Shown piece by piece: positions 53,640-61,930 of a DNA stretch of 64,000 nucleotides (its first letter is position 1; each line of letters opens with the position of its first letter). The stretch is from the NCBI RefSeq assembly GCF_927798095.1, contig NZ_CAKMMF010000012.1, positions 62,001 to 126,000 of the forward strand, written 5' to 3'. Below the pieces are notes generated by a model, which was not told the DNA's origin, did no database searches, and saw only the letters and a list, made by a program, of their open reading frames with translations. A program made the translations under genes and the position numbers. The DNA comes from Paenibacillus plantiphilus (GTDB lineage Bacteria; Bacillota; Bacilli; Paenibacillales; Paenibacillaceae).

Positions 53640-54644
53640 TTACTGTTTATGGGAAAGCCATGCCGCAAGCTCCTCAGTCTGCGAGAGAACTGCGATGGGA
53701 TCATAGTACCAGGAGCGCTCTTCCTTCCACACATACATACGATCATTTTTGACGGCATCTAATGTATTCCAGAGTGGATCCCTCTTGTAATCTTCAAGCG
53801 TCCGTGAGTTTGAAGTTAGTATGATGTAATCACCTGCGTATTCTGCCAGCATTTCTTTTGATAGCTCCACATATTGTTTTTCCATAATTTCAGCTGAGAT
53901 GCTTGAAGGCGGCTTGCGTCCTAGTGCCTGATAAATAGGCTGACCGCCCCGGCCAAAATTATCTCCATAGACATAGACGGCTTTTTCGACATCTTCGAAG
54001 ATAGTAAAGGTAGCCTCAGGTGGAATCGCTTGATCTACTTGAGCTTTTGCCTTAGCTAGTCTTTCATCAAATGCTGCAAGCCAAGCCTCAGCCTCTTGTT
54101 CCCGGCCAAGCAGTTTGCCAAAGTAGGTCAATTCTTCCCGGGCGTTTTTCAACTCGCCATAAGGGATAGAGACAGTTGGAGCTGTTTTGGACAGATTCTC
54201 ATATTTGGCTGGATCATTCTCCGCTGTGATGATTAGATCCGGCTCTAAATTAAGGACCATTTCTAGAGAAACGTTGCCATAGTCGCCGATATCCGCAACC
54301 CCTTCAAGCGCTTCGGCAAAATAGACATTTTTCAAATGCAGACCAGGTGTACCGATAGGCTTAACCCCCAGCGCAATCAATGAGCCTAGATAGTCATCTG
54401 TTACAATGCGCATCGGCTTGACAGGGATTTCAATGTCGCCATTCAGGGTAGTTACGATTTTAGTCGTTGCCGCTGTCGATACATCTTCAGAAGTATCCGA
54501 CGAATCGGCTGTAGTTGAAGCAGTCGGCGAAACGGAATTGTCATTTGTTGCCTTTGAATCATTGTTTCCGCAAGCTGCTAGAAGCAGCACAATCAAGAGC
54601 AAAGCAAGCCCTGCATAAGAAAGATTCCATTTCCTTTGTTTCAT
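53640..54644 (-). CDS. Iron-siderophore ABC transporter substrate-binding lipoprotein
   Basis: A 334-residue lipoprotein. The signal peptide ends in the lipobox LLAACGN, followed by a Thr/Ser/Asp-rich linker (about 25-60) and a FepB/BtuF-like domain with PMRIVTDDYLGSLIALGVKPIG, YVYGDNFGRGGQPIY and an end region AVLSQTEELAAWL. It should bind a ferric siderophore at the cell surface. ATG 54644 follows GAGAGG by ten bases; ATG 54650 is possible. A Fur box lies upstream. No permease or ATPase genes are nearby, so it must work with a transporter encoded elsewhere. Confidence 0.88.
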   Translation of the reverse strand: MKQRKWNLSYAGLALLLIVLLLAACGNNDSKATNDNSVSPTASTTADSSDTSEDVSTAATTKIVTTLNGDIEIPVKPMRIVTDDYLGSLIALGVKPIGTPGLHLKNVYFAEALEGVADIGDYGNVSLEMVLNLEPDLIITAENDPAKYENLSKTAPTVSIPYGELKNAREELTYFGKLLGREQEAEAWLAAFDERLAKAKAQVDQAIPPEATFTIFEDVEKAVYVYGDNFGRGGQPIYQALGRKPPSSISAEIMEKQYVELSKEMLAEYAGDYIILTSNSRTLEDYKRDPLWNTLDAVKNDRMYVWKEERSWYYDPIAVLSQTEELAAWLSHKQ

Positions 54645-54671
54645 CTGCATATATCCTCTCAATGTTTAATA

Positions 54672-54690
54672 ATGAAAATGATAATCATCC
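54672..54690 (-). promoter_or_regulatory. Fur box of the siderophore-binding gene
   Basis: ATGAAAATGATAATCATCC closely matches the 19-bp Fur consensus (GATAATGATAATCATTATC). It lies about 28 bp before the start codon. Confidence 0.8.
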
Positions 54691-54759
54691 TCACTTGATA
54701 ACTGTAAGCTTGTATGCTTCCAATCGCCATGTCACAAAATGATATGACAGGATGGCATT

Positions 54760-56343
54760 TTATGATGCAAGGTTGGCTACTAATAGTTTCAGCTGTTGCA
54801 GGGTGGAATGAGGATCAAATCCATAGAAGAGATCGGCATGGTTCAGAATCACAACCCGGTGCTGCTTAACGGCCTCCATCGCAAGCCAGTCTGGTGAATG
54901 AAATAATCGTTCTGTCCGCGGGGAATGTGGCAGATCCAAGAGAACGATATAATCTGCGGGATAATTGCAAATCTGCTCCAGAGTGACTTGGAAATAACCG
55001 GCTGTATATATGCCTTCTTTGATTATTGCGTCAGGTATATCAAAACCAAGATCATCATACAGCACATGTCCACCCCGACCATAACGATTGCCAAACGTAT
55101 AGGCTTCATTCTCTTGTAGTTCCCATATAATAAGGCTTCCACGACCGCCCAGTACTTTATCCAGCTGAATATTGGCAAGCTTGACTTGCATGTTATACTG
55201 CTCAAGCAGATTCTCTGCCTGCTGCTGCTTCCCGGCTACTTCCGCAATTTGACGAAACTGCTCACGCCAATCGAGCTTCATAAACGGCAGGGCGACTACG
55301 GGGGCAATGCTTCTCAGCTTCATGTCCTCGGACAATTTCTCGTAACCAATGATAACATCCGGCATCAGAGTCTGTACCTGTTCATAACAACCGTAGTTTC
55401 CATCCCACCTAAGCTCTTGTTCCTGATCGTTAGGAGCACTTGGATATTGGGCTTGCACATATGCGGAGTAGGCACCCATAATCGGTTCGGTTTGTAAGGT
55501 AAGCAACATCGCGGTATGGTTGTAGTTTGTCGATAGAATGCGTTTTGGCTTGTGAAGGAATGTCGTAGGAGCGATGCCAACCACTTGCTTAAATTTGCGG
55601 CTTAAGTAATAGCCGTCCTTGTAACCGACCTCTTGAGCTAGATCATGCAAGTTATTGGGAGTGCCTGTTAAAAGCTGTTGCTGCACATCTCTTATGCGCA
55701 GCGTGTTCATATAAGAGCTGAAGGTGCTGCCAATCTGCTTATGAAAAGTCCGAGAGAAATGCTCCGGGCTAATGCTTCCCAGCGCGGCAAGCTGCTCTCG
55801 TGTAAGCTCTTCCCGATAATGCAAATGGATATGGTTTAGCACGCTATGCAGCCAATCACTTCCCTGATAGATGGCTTTCTCCGATTCAAGCTGGATCTGT
55901 TCGATAAGTTCTAGAAATAGCCGCTGAGCTTGAAAGGGGTGCTTGGATCTCGACTGCCACGCTGTATACAACTCCAGAGCCAGCATAGCTGCACGATAAG
56001 AGCAGGAAAAGGGCAGCATACTACATGGCAGCGGCCTTGGGGCAGAGTGATTCAGTGTTGTATACGTGTATTCGATAAGGAATGCTCGTTGAGCCTGCGC
56101 CTCTATTAATTGAAGACTGAAGTCTTTATCGCATAACAACACCGAACGGCCTTGTAAAGACTGCTCGAACCCATTCACAACAAGTCGGATGCTGCCATCC
56201 ATAATGACCAGCAAAAAAGGATAGTCACGGGTTGTTATAGGACCTCCAATAGAAAGGGCATCCAGTAAATTATGAATTTCAACAGGGAAATAATACGTAT
56301 TGTCAGGCATCCCTGCTAGCTGCCTGCTGTTATTATTGTACAT
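54760..56343 (-). CDS. AraC-family regulator fused to a siderophore-binding domain (Btr-like)
   Basis: A 527-residue protein. It has an N-terminal cupin-like region (about 15-110), an AraC double helix-turn-helix (about 165-270; LAALGSISPEHFSRTFHKQIG and DLAQEVGYKDGYYLSRKFKQVVG) and a C-terminal FepB-like binding domain (about 275-527; NRYGRGGHVLYDDLGFDIPD). The layout is that of Bacillus subtilis Btr, which senses a ferric siderophore inside the cell and activates uptake genes. A Fur box precedes it. It lies next to the siderophore-binding protein gene on the same strand, its likely target. Its C-terminal domain is visibly related to that protein. Confidence 0.88.
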   Translation of the reverse strand: MYNNNSRQLAGMPDNTYYFPVEIHNLLDALSIGGPITTRDYPFLLVIMDGSIRLVVNGFEQSLQGRSVLLCDKDFSLQLIEAQAQRAFLIEYTYTTLNHSAPRPLPCSMLPFSCSYRAAMLALELYTAWQSRSKHPFQAQRLFLELIEQIQLESEKAIYQGSDWLHSVLNHIHLHYREELTREQLAALGSISPEHFSRTFHKQIGSTFSSYMNTLRIRDVQQQLLTGTPNNLHDLAQEVGYKDGYYLSRKFKQVVGIAPTTFLHKPKRILSTNYNHTAMLLTLQTEPIMGAYSAYVQAQYPSAPNDQEQELRWDGNYGCYEQVQTLMPDVIIGYEKLSEDMKLRSIAPVVALPFMKLDWREQFRQIAEVAGKQQQAENLLEQYNMQVKLANIQLDKVLGGRGSLIIWELQENEAYTFGNRYGRGGHVLYDDLGFDIPDAIIKEGIYTAGYFQVTLEQICNYPADYIVLLDLPHSPRTERLFHSPDWLAMEAVKQHRVVILNHADLFYGFDPHSTLQQLKLLVANLAS

Positions 56344-56369
56344 GAGGACACCTCTATCGTTCGATGTAA

Positions 56370-56389
56370 TTGATAATGATTCTCAATAT
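56370..56389 (-). promoter_or_regulatory. Fur box of the AraC-type siderophore regulator
   Basis: TTGATAATGATTCTCAATAT matches the Fur consensus core (TGATAATGATTCTCA). It lies 27-46 bp upstream of the start codon. Confidence 0.82.
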
Positions 56390-56521
56390 AAATTATAATC
56401 GATGCTTGATCTATATTCAAGCTAGGCTAAGAATGACTGCGATTGAACATCCGTTTTGTCCTCGTTGTGTTGCAGAGTGACAGTTTGTTTGGTGCACACT
56501 CTGCCAGCCATTAAGATTGAA

Positions 56522-56550
56522 TTGACTTTCGACATATAGATGTCTAAAAT
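56522..56550 (+). promoter_or_regulatory. Promoter of the YitT gene with palindrome in the spacer
   Basis: TTGACT (56522-56527) and TAAAAT (56545-56550) are 17 bp apart. The spacer holds the palindrome GACAT-ATAG-ATGTC (56531-56544), a possible repressor site. Confidence 0.5.
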
Positions 56551-56600
56551 TTTAATGGAATAATATTCACAATGAACAAAAAAATGAAATGGGGTTGGGC

Positions 56601-57470
56601 ATGAAGGCAGAGCACAAACAAACTGCAGTACTGAACCTAGCATTACGCGGACTCATCGTCATCATCGGCGGATTTATTACCGCCTACGGACTTGAATCCG
56701 TATTAATACCGAACAACGTATCCGATGGTGGCGTGACGGGATTAAGCATCGTAGGGTCAAATCTTTTCGGGCTGCCATTGGGACTTCTGATCGCGATTCT
56801 TAATTTACCGTTCGTATATTTAGGATATAAGCAGATTGGAAAAAGCTTTGCGGTGTATTCCGTACTCGGCATAGCTTCGCTGGCCGTCGGGACCATCGTT
56901 ATGCATCATATTACGCCGATCATCGAAGGCGATACGCTGCTCGTTACCGTAGTCGGAGGCATCATTATCGGATTGGGAATGGGACTCGCCCTGCGGAACG
57001 GAGGCGCGCTGGACGGGATTGATATGCTGGCAGTATTGCTTTCCCGGAAGCTGCCTTTCGGAACAAGCGATCTGATCCTGTTCTTGAACGTATTCGTATT
57101 CATCGTCGTTTCGGCTGTATTCGGGCTGAAAGGGGCCATATTGTCGGGAATTGCCTATTTTATAGCTTCGAAAGTGATACATATCGTTGAGGAAGGCTTG
57201 AGCGGAGCTAAATCGTTCAAAATCATAACCAAGTATCCTGATATCATGATTGAAAGCATTCGCATTCGATTGGGTCGCGGTGCTACGTATAGTACGGTGC
57301 AAGGCGGATATACGAATGAGCATTTCAAAGAAATCACATGCGTCATTAACCGATTGGAAGAACGGAAGATGAAGGAAATTATTAATGAAATTGACGAGGA
57401 TGCTTTTATAATGGTATTCGAAGTGGCAGAAGTAAAAGGTGGAAGCTTTAAGAAGAAGGATATTCATTAA
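56601..57470 (+). CDS. YitT family membrane protein (DUF2179 C-terminal domain)
   Basis: A 289-residue protein with about five membrane segments (N-terminal YitT domain with ITAYGLESVLIPNNVSDGGV and GGALDGIDMLAVLLSRK) and a soluble C-terminal DUF2179 domain (about 220-280; GRGATYSTVQGGYTNEHFKEI). The function of the family is not settled. ATG 56601 is preceded by the weak site GGGGTT; ATG 56589 in the same frame is an alternative. A terminator follows. Confidence 0.88.
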   Translation: MKAEHKQTAVLNLALRGLIVIIGGFITAYGLESVLIPNNVSDGGVTGLSIVGSNLFGLPLGLLIAILNLPFVYLGYKQIGKSFAVYSVLGIASLAVGTIVMHHITPIIEGDTLLVTVVGGIIIGLGMGLALRNGGALDGIDMLAVLLSRKLPFGTSDLILFLNVFVFIVVSAVFGLKGAILSGIAYFIASKVIHIVEEGLSGAKSFKIITKYPDIMIESIRIRLGRGATYSTVQGGYTNEHFKEITCVINRLEERKMKEIINEIDEDAFIMVFEVAEVKGGSFKKKDIH

Positions 57471-57510
57471 GAGTCACGGCGGCTTTGAATTCAGCCCCAT
57501 AAGAGATGCA

Positions 57511-57559
57511 AAGGAACCTTCAATCCCACTATCTAAGTGGAGCTGAAGGTTCCTTTTTT
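57511..57559 (+). terminator. Terminator of the YitT gene
   Basis: The arms AAGGAACCTTCA and TGAAGGTTCCTT are perfect complements and the second runs into a T-tract. Confidence 0.92.
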
Positions 57560-57603
57560 GATCGAATATCACTTGCATAGCGCGAGCTGATCGTGGCAAG
57601 AAT

Positions 57604-57969
57604 TCAATAAACTTCCTTCAATAGCTCATAAACCTCTTCGATCGTGAGACCAAAGGATTTGTAATACGAGGTGTCGGTGGCCATCTGCTGCAAGATCATT
57701 TCATTGCGTTTTTGAAGCATCTCGCGTGGCGAGAGCTCGGATATGAAACATCCTTTGCCGGTTACGGTGTAAATCAGACCGAGCCGTTCGAGCTCTTCCC
57801 ACGCTTTTTTTACGGTAATGATACTAACACGAAGCTCCGTGGCCGCTTGTCGTATCGGTGGCAAGCTATACCCGTTTTCTAGCTCACCCTTGAGAATTTG
57901 TGCGCTGATTTGTTCAAAAAGCTGCTGGTAAATCGGTTTATCAGAGGTGTTCGAAATCGCAATGTTCAT
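57604..57969 (-). CDS. GntR-family regulator (YtrA subfamily)
   Basis: A 121-residue repressor with an N-terminal winged helix (PIYQQLFEQISAQILKGELENGYSLPPIRQAATELRVS...) and a short C-terminal helical dimer region, the size and form of the YtrA subgroup that controls ABC exporters. It is the last gene of a three-gene operon, not the first as in ytrABCDEF. Its start overlaps the last base of the permease stop codon. Its effector is probably a cell-envelope stress signal, by analogy only. Confidence 0.88.
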   Translation of the reverse strand: MNIAISNTSDKPIYQQLFEQISAQILKGELENGYSLPPIRQAATELRVSIITVKKAWEELERLGLIYTVTGKGCFISELSPREMLQKRNEMILQQMATDTSYYKSFGLTIEEVYELLKEVY

Positions 57970-58622
57970 TATATTTCCACTTTCTCAAACCGTTTGATGG
58001 CAATATGATAAGCGATAATCGTAAATATCGCAAATATCCCGATGCCCATGATCAGAATCGATAAGTGGGTTCCCAAACGATCAGTACCCGTTCCTTTGAA
58101 CAGATCATACACGTACGAATTCTGTATGCCGAGCCATTCTGCGCCTCCAGCAAACAGCATCACAGCTGTAATGGATGCAACCGTTGCTGCGCCGTATTTA
58201 AACGCTGTTTTATAATACATGGATATAAGGATAATGTTGAAGATCGCAAGCATGACGAAACATAGTCCCCAGAAACCTAAGGTTGGTTTGAAGAAATAGT
58301 AGGTCAGATCCGGATACAAGCGAATAGTAATCATGCCATACAGCATTGCGACAACGATATGGATGAGTTCCAGGATTACAATAACGGATACCTTCGCTTT
58401 TACAATATCCCTTTTGGTTACCGGCAGCATGCCTGTAAATATCAAATCATTCTGAGATTTATACCCTGCAAACATATTCGGTACCGTGAGAAAACAGAAG
58501 TAAAGGACGACAAGGAAATATAACCATCCGGGGATGAGCATTAACGCGCCTGTCAAAAACGGCAGGATATAAAAGAAAGGACTTACGCCCAGCTTTAATT
58601 CTTTCATTAGCAGGTTATACAT
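57969..58622 (-). CDS. ABC-2 type transporter permease
   Basis: A 217-residue membrane protein with about six membrane segments and the ABC-2-like N-terminal pattern of small export permeases (MKELKLGVSPFFYILPFL). It pairs with the ATPase at 58615-59469; the genes overlap by eight bases. The transported compound is unknown. Confidence 0.83.
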   Translation of the reverse strand: MYNLLMKELKLGVSPFFYILPFLTGALMLIPGWLYFLVVLYFCFLTVPNMFAGYKSQNDLIFTGMLPVTKRDIVKAKVSVIVILELIHIVVAMLYGMITIRLYPDLTYYFFKPTLGFWGLCFVMLAIFNIILISMYYKTAFKYGAATVASITAVMLFAGGAEWLGIQNSYVYDLFKGTGTDRLGTHLSILIMGIGIFAIFTIIAYHIAIKRFEKVEI

Positions 58623-59469
58623 GCGAATCCTCCTTTTTCGAGAAATAGATCATAATCTCCTCAAGATTAGGCAGGGTTGACTTGATATCCAAGGATGGAT
58701 CAAGGTCAATGGTATGGATTAAGCCCGTAAAGCCAAATGAATTCTTTTTGTAGGCAATTAACTGGTCCTTGATGGAATCCAGTTGCTCTAATTTCCCGTT
58801 GATCAGGCGATAGGTATCTATAAAGTCTTCTTTCTCAGAGCTGTTAATTATTTGCCCGTTATCGATAAACGTAATATAATCCGCGCATTTCTCCAAGTCG
58901 GTTGTAATATGAGTCGAGAACAGGATGCTGATCTCCCCATCCTCCACCAGCTCCTGAAAAATATCCAACAGATTGTCTCTTGCAACCGGATCAAGTCCGC
59001 TTGTAGGCTCATCCAGAATAAGAAGCTTTGCGCCGTGCGATAAAGCAAGAGCCAAGCTGTATTTCACTTTCATTCCGGTTGACAATTCAGCTATTTTTTT
59101 ATTCTCATTCAAATTAAATCTCCGCAGGTAATTGTGATAAGCTTCATCATCCCAGTTGCGATAAAAACTTTTGATTACGTTCGTTAACGTTTTGATTTTG
59201 TTGCGCGTATAGAAATGGATGTCTCCGAATGTAAAGCCAATTTCCTGCTTCAACTCGATTTCGTGCTTCTTCATTTCCTTGCCCAAAATATGGATCTCGC
59301 CGCTATCTATACGAGTCAAATTCAAAATGGATTTGATTGTAGTTGTTTTTCCCGCACCGTTGGCTCCGATAAATCCCATAATATAACCCTTTTTCATTTG
59401 GAAAGATACGTTCTTTAATTGAAAATGCTCGTATTTTTTATTTAGATTTTTAATATCCAATGCCAGCAT
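58615..59469 (-). CDS. ABC transporter ATP-binding protein
   Basis: A 284-residue ATPase with Walker A GANGAGKTT, a signature region reading IAELSTGMKVKYSLALAL (STGMK instead of LSGGQ, as in other YtrB-like ATPases) and Walker B LLILDEPTSGLD with switch FSTHI. It is first in the operon with a permease and a YtrA-type regulator. ATG 59469 follows GGAGGG; the open frame extends upstream to 59511 without support. Confidence 0.9.
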   Translation of the reverse strand: MLALDIKNLNKKYEHFQLKNVSFQMKKGYIMGFIGANGAGKTTTIKSILNLTRIDSGEIHILGKEMKKHEIELKQEIGFTFGDIHFYTRNKIKTLTNVIKSFYRNWDDEAYHNYLRRFNLNENKKIAELSTGMKVKYSLALALSHGAKLLILDEPTSGLDPVARDNLLDIFQELVEDGEISILFSTHITTDLEKCADYITFIDNGQIINSSEKEDFIDTYRLINGKLEQLDSIKDQLIAYKKNSFGFTGLIHTIDLDPSLDIKSTLPNLEEIMIYFSKKEDSHV

Positions 59470-59489
59470 AGCGTGCCCTCCATTCCAAA

Positions 59490-59550
59490 ATTGTGTATAT
59501 CGTGCATGCACAATATATCATTGGGACAATTGTTAAGTCAATGGTTTTTA
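59490..59550 (-). promoter_or_regulatory. Promoter and inverted repeat of the YtrA-type operon
   Basis: On the minus strand TTGACT and TATATT are 18 bp apart (about 59545 to 59516). Near the start site lies ATTGTG-N13-CACAAT (59490-59495 and 59509-59514), a possible site for the GntR protein of the same operon. Confidence 0.5.
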
Positions 59551-59655
59551 GCAATTTGGGAAGTGAAAATTGACGGGGGAGCGTTGACTGAAACATCAGT
59601 ACCTATTTTCTGGTAAAATAGATTTCATGTCAGATGCTGAACTGGAGGGGACCCA

Positions 59656-60465
59656 ATGATTTACCTGCGGAGCTTTATGCTTTCTTCCTATATAGATCGC
59701 AATCCGAATATTTATCCGGATCATGTATTCAAGCACATTGCAGGAGAGACGCTGTTCTTGAATCGAATCACCGTATTATATGGCAGCAACGGCTCGGGCA
59801 AATCCACCCTGCTGAATCTGATCGCCAATAAATTGGGCATGCTTGGCTCTGAGAAAATGGCGAGTTTTGAGTACAGCGAGTACGTGCGGCGTTTTCTCGA
59901 TTGGAGTCGTTACCAGTTGGGAAGCGACAGGCATGAGGAGGAGATTAGGCAGTTGCCTGAAGGCAGCCGATATATTAAGTCAGAGGATATTTTGTACGAG
60001 ATCAAGAAGATCCAGCAAGAGGCTGTACTTCGCGAGGGGATATTGTATGAGCAGAGAAGCAAGGGAATGACACAAGAACAGGTGTCGCAATACGCAAGCT
60101 CACATGAGTTTAAGAAGAAGATGGGCATTATTCAATATTCACAAGAGAAATATTCCAATGGAGAAACCTCCATACAATTTTTTGAGGAGTACCTTCTTCC
60201 AGGCAAGCTGTATTTGCTGGATGAGCCTGAAACCTCGCTATCTCCAGCCAATCAAATCAGGTTGGCCGAGCAGATTAACGAACTGGCACGATTTTTTGAC
60301 AGTCAGTTCATTATTGCCTCACATTCCCCTATTATGCTGGGTACTTTGCAGGCCAAAATCTATAATCTGGATAGAAGCCCGCTGCAAACAGCAGAATGGT
60401 ATGAACTGGATAATGTACGGTTTTTCTATCAGTTTTTTCATAAGCACAAATCGTTGTTCGAGTGA
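59656..60465 (+). CDS. AAA-family ATPase (ABC/SMC-type)
   Basis: A 269-residue soluble ATPase. Walker A is GSNGSGKST (about 43-51) and Walker B LYLLDEPETSLSP (about 190-202), with FIIASHSPIML as the switch region; the middle region is charged and helical. The form is that of the stand-alone AAA_21/OLD-like group, known from anti-phage and unknown systems. No nuclease or partner gene is adjacent. GGAGGGG precedes the ATG. Confidence 0.85.
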   Translation: MIYLRSFMLSSYIDRNPNIYPDHVFKHIAGETLFLNRITVLYGSNGSGKSTLLNLIANKLGMLGSEKMASFEYSEYVRRFLDWSRYQLGSDRHEEEIRQLPEGSRYIKSEDILYEIKKIQQEAVLREGILYEQRSKGMTQEQVSQYASSHEFKKKMGIIQYSQEKYSNGETSIQFFEEYLLPGKLYLLDEPETSLSPANQIRLAEQINELARFFDSQFIIASHSPIMLGTLQAKIYNLDRSPLQTAEWYELDNVRFFYQFFHKHKSLFE

Positions 60466-61080
60466 CCTACAAGTATTAAATTGAACAAGCCGATCCACTG
60501 AACCTGGAGGATTCCGTGCCCCTAATAACGCAGTATAATATCTTCAGCAAAGAAACATCTCCTAGTTTTTTTCGAAGCATTGGAGTACCTTCGTGACAAA
60601 GGCCCATTCCGTTGGGGCTAACAGTGCAGCGATAGCTCGGAGATGTTGATCAACAGAAAACTTTGGATAATGAGTTGATTGCAGGAGTGAAAGAGTTTTT
60701 CAAAATATTGTTATTTTTGGTTTATGAGTTGGAGGAAAAAAACAAGGTTTGTTAGAGTCATTTCGAACAGCATCGAATGTAATAAATAAAGAATAATTTA
60801 GGCTGCCCCAGGAGAGGGCAGTTTCAGCCAAACCGCATTCATGCTTTGGGCTGAGCCCTCGTTCACGAGACTAGATGTTGCAGGCAACCTCTAAATTCGT
60901 TTCGTTGCCGAAGCTCCCGCCGCGGTGAACCGTACCATAAGCAACGGCGAAATGAATCACTCCTTTTACAATTGTTATGGTACATTTGTATGCAATAAGA
61001 CTTATAACGAAATTAAGTTATTGATATATCGCGCCAAGGACATATTATGAAACAATGCTTTAATAAAGGAGTTGTGTCAA
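60466..61080. other. Intergenic region, probable decayed sequence
   Basis: No supported gene is seen. It contains a small nested hairpin at about 60801-60829 (CTGCCC/GGGCAG inside GGCTG/CAGCC) and, near 60923-60960, one of three related fragments of the form GGTGAACCGTACCATAAG. Confidence 0.45.
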
Positions 61081-61749
61081 ATGAATAAGTATAAAAGTAC
61101 AGAAATGAAACGTTCTTCTAAAGCAGAAAACATTCTACCACAGATCAATAGTAAAACTAAGCTAGGCGACTTACGAAAAATCGCGAAGGATATTAAAATA
61201 GATCACGAACTAGCTATGGAGCTTTGGTCAACCGAAGAGTTTTTGCCCAGACTATTGGCAATCTTAATTATGGACAAAAAACTTCTTTCAGAAGATGTTC
61301 TAAATGGGCTTGATAAGGATATGCAGATTCACACATTCGATGAGCGAAATAACTTAATGGATTGGTTAATGGCTAATCAGCTCACCAAAGACAAGAAGAA
61401 CATTGCATTGATGGAGTTATGGGGAAATAGTCCATCTGCTCTTCAAAGGCGAGCCTTCTGGTATTATAAAGGGCGATTGAGATGGACAGGGCAAACACCG
61501 CCTGATAACACCGAAGACTTACTATCTGCAATTGAAGCTAATATTACGCAGGAAGAACCGGAAGTTCAATGGGCTATGAATTTCACCGCAGGCTGGATAG
61601 GCGTTTATGATCAAAAGAATCGAGCACGTTGTATTAAACTTGGTGAGAAAACGGGTCTTTATAAAGATGAAATGGTATCAAAGGGCTGTACTCCCAATTA
61701 TTTGCCGGAGTTCATTGCGATTGAAGTTAACAAACGAAATAAGAATTAG
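61081..61749 (+). CDS. DNA alkylation repair protein (AlkD-like, HEAT repeat)
   Basis: A 222-residue all-helical protein that resembles the DNA alkylation repair family. It has KLGDLRKIAKDIKIDHELAMELW near the N-terminus and WAMNFTAGWIG near the C-terminus. Members of the AlkD group remove bulky or positively charged alkylated bases. ATG 61081 follows AAAGGAG. The sequence is AT-rich compared with the housekeeping block. The gene is isolated between degenerate sequences. Confidence 0.75.
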   Translation: MNKYKSTEMKRSSKAENILPQINSKTKLGDLRKIAKDIKIDHELAMELWSTEEFLPRLLAILIMDKKLLSEDVLNGLDKDMQIHTFDERNNLMDWLMANQLTKDKKNIALMELWGNSPSALQRRAFWYYKGRLRWTGQTPPDNTEDLLSAIEANITQEEPEVQWAMNFTAGWIGVYDQKNRARCIKLGEKTGLYKDEMVSKGCTPNYLPEFIAIEVNKRNKN

Positions 61750-61822
61750 TTACCCCTGAAAAATTCATTAGTGTTTAGTGTTTGATGTAAAAATAAAGGA
61801 ATTTAAAGCCTTAATATGGACA

Positions 61823-61855
61823 AAGGATCTGAAGGTAAGCTTCCAGATCCTTTTT
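61823..61855. terminator. Convergent terminator
   Basis: GGATCTGAAG pairs with CTTCCAGATCC (one bulge) and is followed by five T, between the alkylation repair gene and the convergent exporter gene. Confidence 0.75.
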
Positions 61856-61930
61856 GCTTAAAGAATTTCGCCTCTAGAATGATACGGTGAACCATATCAT
61901 AAGTGACGCCGAAGTAAGTGTTTCGAGACC

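Larger units (their letters stand above)
53182..53643. other. Intergenic region with a decayed tRNA-flank repeat
   Basis: 53190-53310 resembles the tail of the 259-bp repeat at 45.4-45.8 kb (AGGCTTCTGCGA, then CAGGCTCCACCA and a terminator-like hairpin). The remainder has no supported gene, and a second hairpin lies before the siderophore-binding gene. Confidence 0.5.

Noticed and set aside
60801-60960. Riboswitch upstream of the DNA alkylation repair gene
   Set aside because: Only a small nested hairpin is visible; no conserved riboswitch core was recognised and the gene has its own site close by.
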